Assembly: GCF_000382265.1 (NCBI RefSeq)
Contig: NZ_KB907987.1
Location: 1-64,000 of the forward strand
Source: Yoonia vestfoldensis DSM 16212
Lineage (GTDB): Bacteria; Pseudomonadota; Alphaproteobacteria; Rhodobacterales; Rhodobacteraceae
DNA length: 64,000 nucleotides
Direction of reading: 5' to 3'
The position numbers and the translations under genes are program-made. The notes below the pieces were generated by a model. That model was given only the letters and a program-made list of their open reading frames with translations, made no database searches and was not told the DNA's origin. Below are positions 60,149 to 64,000 of the stretch, piece after piece (position 1 is the first letter of the stretch; each line of letters opens with the position of its first letter).

Positions 60149-62017
60149 TTACTTTTTCACGATCTCCCAGGGAATCGTGTAAACGCCAAGCGCTGTGCCG
60201 ATCTGGTCGGCAAGATGTGGATCGGCGGTGATCTGCGCCACAAGACCACGCCTTTTGTCCTCCATGACGCTATCGACATGGGCCGGAACATCGGCAAGCG
60301 CGGCATTGTAGATTCGCGTGATCGCGCGTTTTCTCAGATCAGGCTTGAATATCTTGCCGACGGCGGTTTTTGGAAGCTCGGCCAGCACCTCAAGATGTTT
60401 CGGATGCGCCGCGCGTTCGTGAATATGTTCTTTCGCGTAATCAAGCAGCGCCGCGTCGGTCACATCGGCACCGGCAACCAGTTCCACGTAAACGCAAGGG
60501 ACCTCACCGGCATGCGCATCGGGCTGGCCGATGGCCCCGGCAAAAGCGACCGCAGGGTGACCCGCCATCGCTTCTTCGATCTCGGCGGGGTCGATGTTGT
60601 GCCCACCGCGGATGATCAGATCCTTGGCCCGCCCGGTGATCCAAAGATACCCATCCGCATCGATCCGGCCCAGATCGCCGGTACGCAAATGGTCGTTGTA
60701 AAACATGTCGCGGTTCTTGTCGGCCTCGGTATAGGTTTGCCCGCTGAACACACCCGGACTGGCGACGCAGATTTCGCCTATTTCATCGACACCGCATTCC
60801 ATGCCGGTCGCCGCCGAAACGATCTTGACGTCGGTATACGGGAACGGCATGCCGATCGACCCGACGCGTTTTTCCCCGTCTGGCGGGTTGATCGACACAA
60901 GACATGTCGCCTCAGTCAGGCCGTAGCCTTCGCAAATGGTAACACCCGCCGCCGCCTCGAATTTCTTGTAAAGTTCGAGCGGCAAGGGCGCGGACCCGCA
61001 AAACGCCAGGCGCAGCGACGAGATATCGGCATCGACCTTGCGCTGCATCAGCGCCGACATCGCTGTCGGCACGGTGATCATGAAGGTGACCTTGTGCTTG
61101 GCGACCAGTTTCCAGAAATTGTCGAACACACCTTCACCCCGATACCCCTGCGGTGTGGGAAACACGACCTGCGCCCCCGACCCCAGCGATGCGCCCAGCG
61201 ACACGATCGTCGCAAAAACGTGGAACAGCGGCAGCGGGCAGATCTGCACGTCTTGTTCGGTGAACAACAACCGCGCGCCCAGCCAGGCGTTATAGACGAT
61301 CCCGGAATAGCGGTGCTGCACGACCTTGGGCATGCCCGTGGTGCCACCGGTGTGGAAATAGGCCGCAACCCGGTCCCTGTCGGAATCCGCAAAGGCCAGC
61401 GTTGTGGGCCGCTTGGCCAGTTCTGCGTTGAAATCCAGCACCTTGGCGTTGTGCGCGACAGGGTTCTTGGGCCGGATCAGCGGCACGATCAGCCGTTTGA
61501 GCCCGGTCAGGTACCGGTGCAGATCCACTTCGAGCACGGTGGTGACATTGGGCGCAAGGCGCACGGCCTCGGCGGTTTTCTGGGCGACGTCGGTCTTGGG
61601 AAAGGCGCGCAGGGTCACGACGACCTTGGCCTTGGTTTCACGCAGGATCGCGCCGATCTGTTCGGCGTCCAGCAGCGGGTTGATAGGGTTGACGATCCCC
61701 GCGACCTGCCCGCCCAAGTAGGTCAAGATCGTTTCTGTCGCATTGGGCAGCACGAAGGCCACGACATCTTTTTCCCCGATTCCAAGGTCACGGAACAGGT
61801 TGGCCGCCTGGGCGGTCTTGGCCTGCAATTCCGACCAGGTGAGCGTTTCGCAGAATGCGTCGGGGTCGGACAACAGGCTGAAACTGACGGCCTTGCGCGC
61901 GCCATGCGCGGCAGCGGTTTGCGACAGAAGCGCAAAGGTCGTCACCGGCAAGCGGCGGTCGGCCCACGGCATTTCGTTATGAATCGCGTCGCGATCCGCC
62001 ATCGTTGCAAATGCCAT
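60149..62017 (-). CDS. AMP-forming acyl-CoA synthetase
   Basis: 622 residues of the ANL superfamily: P-loop YFHTGGTTGMPKVVQH, YGLTEATC, ITGRAKDLIIRGGHNI hinge and catalytic Lys in KTAVGKIFK. It activates a carboxylic acid with ATP and CoA. Chain length cannot be read from the sequence. The N-terminus is longer than most FadD proteins. Confidence 0.9.
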   Translation of the reverse strand: MAFATMADRDAIHNEMPWADRRLPVTTFALLSQTAAAHGARKAVSFSLLSDPDAFCETLTWSELQAKTAQAANLFRDLGIGEKDVVAFVLPNATETILTYLGGQVAGIVNPINPLLDAEQIGAILRETKAKVVVTLRAFPKTDVAQKTAEAVRLAPNVTTVLEVDLHRYLTGLKRLIVPLIRPKNPVAHNAKVLDFNAELAKRPTTLAFADSDRDRVAAYFHTGGTTGMPKVVQHRYSGIVYNAWLGARLLFTEQDVQICPLPLFHVFATIVSLGASLGSGAQVVFPTPQGYRGEGVFDNFWKLVAKHKVTFMITVPTAMSALMQRKVDADISSLRLAFCGSAPLPLELYKKFEAAAGVTICEGYGLTEATCLVSINPPDGEKRVGSIGMPFPYTDVKIVSAATGMECGVDEIGEICVASPGVFSGQTYTEADKNRDMFYNDHLRTGDLGRIDADGYLWITGRAKDLIIRGGHNIDPAEIEEAMAGHPAVAFAGAIGQPDAHAGEVPCVYVELVAGADVTDAALLDYAKEHIHERAAHPKHLEVLAELPKTAVGKIFKPDLRKRAITRIYNAALADVPAHVDSVMEDKRRGLVAQITADPHLADQIGTALGVYTIPWEIVKK

Positions 62018-62127
62018 GCCGCATTCCTCCCCTTTTGGTTCTTTCCGCAGCCTTGCGGCGCGTCCCTCAGGGCGGCACGTTGGTCAAAGTCGGCCATGGG
62101 TGCAAGACTGACGCTACGAAAGTCGTG

Positions 62128-63918
62128 CTATTCGGCGGCGACGCCTTCGGTAAACTGCAACCGCGCCAGACGGGCATAAAGACCGCCCTGCGCGACCAGC
62201 GCGTCATGTGTGCCCTGCGCGACGATCCGGCCCGCGTCGAAAACGACGATCCGGTCGGCCTTTTTCACTGTGGCCAGACGATGCGCGACGATCAGCGTCG
62301 TGCGTGTCTTGGCCAGATCCTCGACCGCACGCTGGACCGCATATTCGCTTTCGGCGTCAAGCGCGCTTGTCGCTTCGTCCAGCAACAGGACCGGGGCATC
62401 GCGCAAGATGGCGCGGGCGATGGCGATGCGCTGCTTTTGCCCGCCCGACAGCATGACGCCGCGTTCGCCGACATAGCTTTCGTAGCCGTCAGGCAATGCG
62501 GTCAGGAAATCATGCGCAGCCGCGGCCTTGGCGGCCGCTTCGACCTCTGCGTCGGTGGCATCGGGGCGACCGAAACGGATATTTTCGCGCGCGGTATCGG
62601 CAAAGATCACCGGGTCTTGCGGCACAAGCGCGATATGCTTGCGGAATTCGGCACGGTTCAGGTCGCGCAGGTCGATCCCGTCGAGCTTCACGGCCCCTTC
62701 CTGCGGATCATAGAACCGCTGGACCAGCTGGATGATCGTGCTTTTGCCCGCGCCGGACGGGCCGACAAGGGCGACAGTCTCACCCGGTGCGATGTGCAGG
62801 TCGATCCCGTCAAGCGCGGAAATCGACATGCGCGACGGATAGCTGAAGCGCAGGTTTTCAAAGTGCAACTCGCCCCGGACAGGTGCCGGAAGCTGGCGAG
62901 GCTGCGCGGGGTCGGTCACGCTGTCCTCGATGGTCAGCAATTCGATCAGCCGTTCGGTGGCGCCTGCCGCGCGCTGCAATTCGCCCCAGACCTCGGACAG
63001 GGCGGCGACGGCACCGCCGACCATGATCGTGTAGATCATGAACTGCACCAGCCCGCCTTCGGTAATCTCGCCCGCGACGACATCTTCCGACCCCATCTGC
63101 AGGAACAGCACGATGGCGGCAAAGACCATGAAGATCACGATGGCCGTCAGAAAGGCGCGCGTCAGGATGCGCCGCCGGGCCGACCGGTAACTTTGCTCGG
63201 TCACTTCGTCGAACTTGGCGCGGCTCAGATCCTCGTGGGTAAAGGCCTGCACAGTCTGCGCCGAGGTCAAAAGCTCGGACGCGTCACCGCTTGATTCCGC
63301 GATCAGGTCCTGGTTTTCGCGCGACAGGCTGCGCACGCGGCGGCCCAGAAACATGATCGGAAACAGCACGACGGGGATCGGCCAAAGCACCATGATGCTC
63401 ATCTTGACCGAGGTCAGCAGCATGAGGACAACGCCGCCGATAAAGATCAGGATATTGCGCAGTGCGATCGATGCGGAACTGCCGATCACCGACAGGATCA
63501 GCGTGGTATCGGTGGTGATCCGGCTCAAGACCTCGCCCGTCATGATCTTTTCATAGAACGCGGGGCTCATGCTGATCATGCGGTTGAACACGGCTTTGCG
63601 GATATCGGCCACGACCCGTTCACCCAGACGCGTGACCAGATAATACCGCAGCGCCGTCCCGAAGGCGAGAAGCACAGCCACGGCCAGAAGCGCCACGAAA
63701 TAGCGGCTGATCTCGACGCTGTCCAAACCAAAGTTGTCAACGACCAGACGCGCGACCAGCGGCAGGCTCAGCGCGGCCATCGCGGTGAAAACCAGCGCAA
63801 ATCCTGCGCCGATCAGGTTCCACTTGTAAGGTCTGATAAAAGGCCAGAGCGCCTGCAAGGCACCGATCTTTTTGCCGACGGGCCGGTCTTCTGCTTTGGT
63901 CTGCACAGGTTCGGCCAT
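62128..63918 (-). CDS. ABC exporter, fused permease-ATPase (MsbA/LmrA type)
   Basis: 596 residues: six-helix membrane domain (about 20-310), then an ATPase domain with Walker A GPSGAGKST, LSGGQKQR signature, Walker B LLLDEATSALDAES and the H-loop IVAHRL. A homodimeric lipid or drug exporter of the MsbA class. AAAGGA precedes the ATG. No substrate clue nearby. Confidence 0.93.
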   Translation of the reverse strand: MAEPVQTKAEDRPVGKKIGALQALWPFIRPYKWNLIGAGFALVFTAMAALSLPLVARLVVDNFGLDSVEISRYFVALLAVAVLLAFGTALRYYLVTRLGERVVADIRKAVFNRMISMSPAFYEKIMTGEVLSRITTDTTLILSVIGSSASIALRNILIFIGGVVLMLLTSVKMSIMVLWPIPVVLFPIMFLGRRVRSLSRENQDLIAESSGDASELLTSAQTVQAFTHEDLSRAKFDEVTEQSYRSARRRILTRAFLTAIVIFMVFAAIVLFLQMGSEDVVAGEITEGGLVQFMIYTIMVGGAVAALSEVWGELQRAAGATERLIELLTIEDSVTDPAQPRQLPAPVRGELHFENLRFSYPSRMSISALDGIDLHIAPGETVALVGPSGAGKSTIIQLVQRFYDPQEGAVKLDGIDLRDLNRAEFRKHIALVPQDPVIFADTARENIRFGRPDATDAEVEAAAKAAAAHDFLTALPDGYESYVGERGVMLSGGQKQRIAIARAILRDAPVLLLDEATSALDAESEYAVQRAVEDLAKTRTTLIVAHRLATVKKADRIVVFDAGRIVAQGTHDALVAQGGLYARLARLQFTEGVAAE

Positions 63919-63935
63919 CGGGCGTCCTTTGTCTG

Positions 63936-64000
63936 TCAGGGCCTGATGTAAAGCTGGGCCATCGTTTGCACAAGGCGGGACCGGTTCATGGTCCGCAATT
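63936..64000 (-). CDS. Possible 3' end of a gene entering from the right
   Basis: A minus-strand frame open to the window edge ends at TGA 63936-63938, 17 bases before the ABC exporter ATG (last residues MAQLYIRP). It may be the tail of an upstream operon gene. Too short to identify. Confidence 0.3.
   Translation of the reverse strand, partial: LRTMNRSRLVQTMAQLYIRP

Noticed and set aside
60116-62179. 687-codon open frame antisense to the acyl-CoA synthetase
   Set aside because: It starts exactly at the cheD stop by chance; motifs are all on the minus strand.
1-64000. CRISPR arrays, tRNA/rRNA genes, prophage, integron
   Set aside because: No regularly spaced repeats, no cloverleaf-like stretch or rRNA core sequences, and no phage structural or integrase genes were recognised by reading; a dedicated RNA search could still find a small RNA.

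Overview
The window looks like chromosome from a marine, motile, heterotrophic alphaproteobacterium of the Rhodobacterales (Roseobacter group). The DNA is GC-rich. It carries two TRAP transport systems, ectoine-breakdown genes, a DddP-like metalloenzyme, a CO dehydrogenase/isoquinoline-oxidoreductase type molybdoenzyme and a compact che operon. Genus cannot be fixed from the sequence alone. No rRNA, tRNA, CRISPR array or prophage was recognised.

Left third (1-13.4 kb) is the accessory part. A truncated IS3-type orfA sits at the edge. A TetR regulator is divergent from a DUF418 membrane protein, with two identical palindromic operators between them; the DUF418 frame is broken in a G6 run. Then come a DddP-like M24 enzyme and a long minus-strand cluster: iorA/iorB-type molybdenum hydroxylase, isochorismatase-fold hydrolase, NAD(P)-binding protein, alpha/beta hydrolase, two DUF1772/anthrone-oxygenase-like membrane proteins and two other membrane proteins. 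A divergent AraC regulator has an in-frame amber stop inside its HTH domain. The same 20-bp-period tandem repeat lies before iorA and between the big operon and araC, which suggests one regulon. Three decayed pieces (a partial NAD(P)-binding gene copy, a decayed isochorismatase paralogue and the araC stop) show the cluster is being remodelled.

13.4-23.7 kb: a MATE exporter, then a RpiR-controlled minus-strand operon. It encodes an N-formylglutamate-amidohydrolase-like protein, TRAP DctQ-DctM-DctP, a gamma-glutamyl-amine type glutamine synthetase, an aldehyde dehydrogenase and an iron alcohol dehydrogenase. This reads as uptake and oxidation of an amine or amino alcohol through a gamma-glutamyl intermediate.

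23.7-41.6 kb: AI-2E-type permease, 3-methyladenine glycosylase, the DabA/DabB inorganic-carbon transporter with a divergent LysR regulator, a TAXI-type TRAP system with DUF1850, a membrane protein, and a LuxR-type HTH fused to an alpha/beta hydrolase with an Asp-type nucleophile elbow. Next are an ECF sigma/RskA anti-sigma pair followed by a fasciclin-domain secreted protein, and an envelope operon (LytR_C-like, OmpA-like, Sel1 repeats).

41.6-53.4 kb: ectoine degradation (doeA/doeB) divergent from two class III aminotransferases, an Orn/Lys/Arg decarboxylase, copper export (copA-cueR with a recognisable 19-bp-spacer CueR promoter), a DsbA-like thioredoxin and an L,D-transpeptidase-fold protein.

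53.6-64 kb: a tightly overlapping chemotaxis operon (STAS-cheY-cheA-cheW-cheR-cheY-unknown-cheB-cheD) with a degenerate CheB receiver, then an acyl-CoA synthetase and an MsbA-type ABC exporter on the opposite strand.
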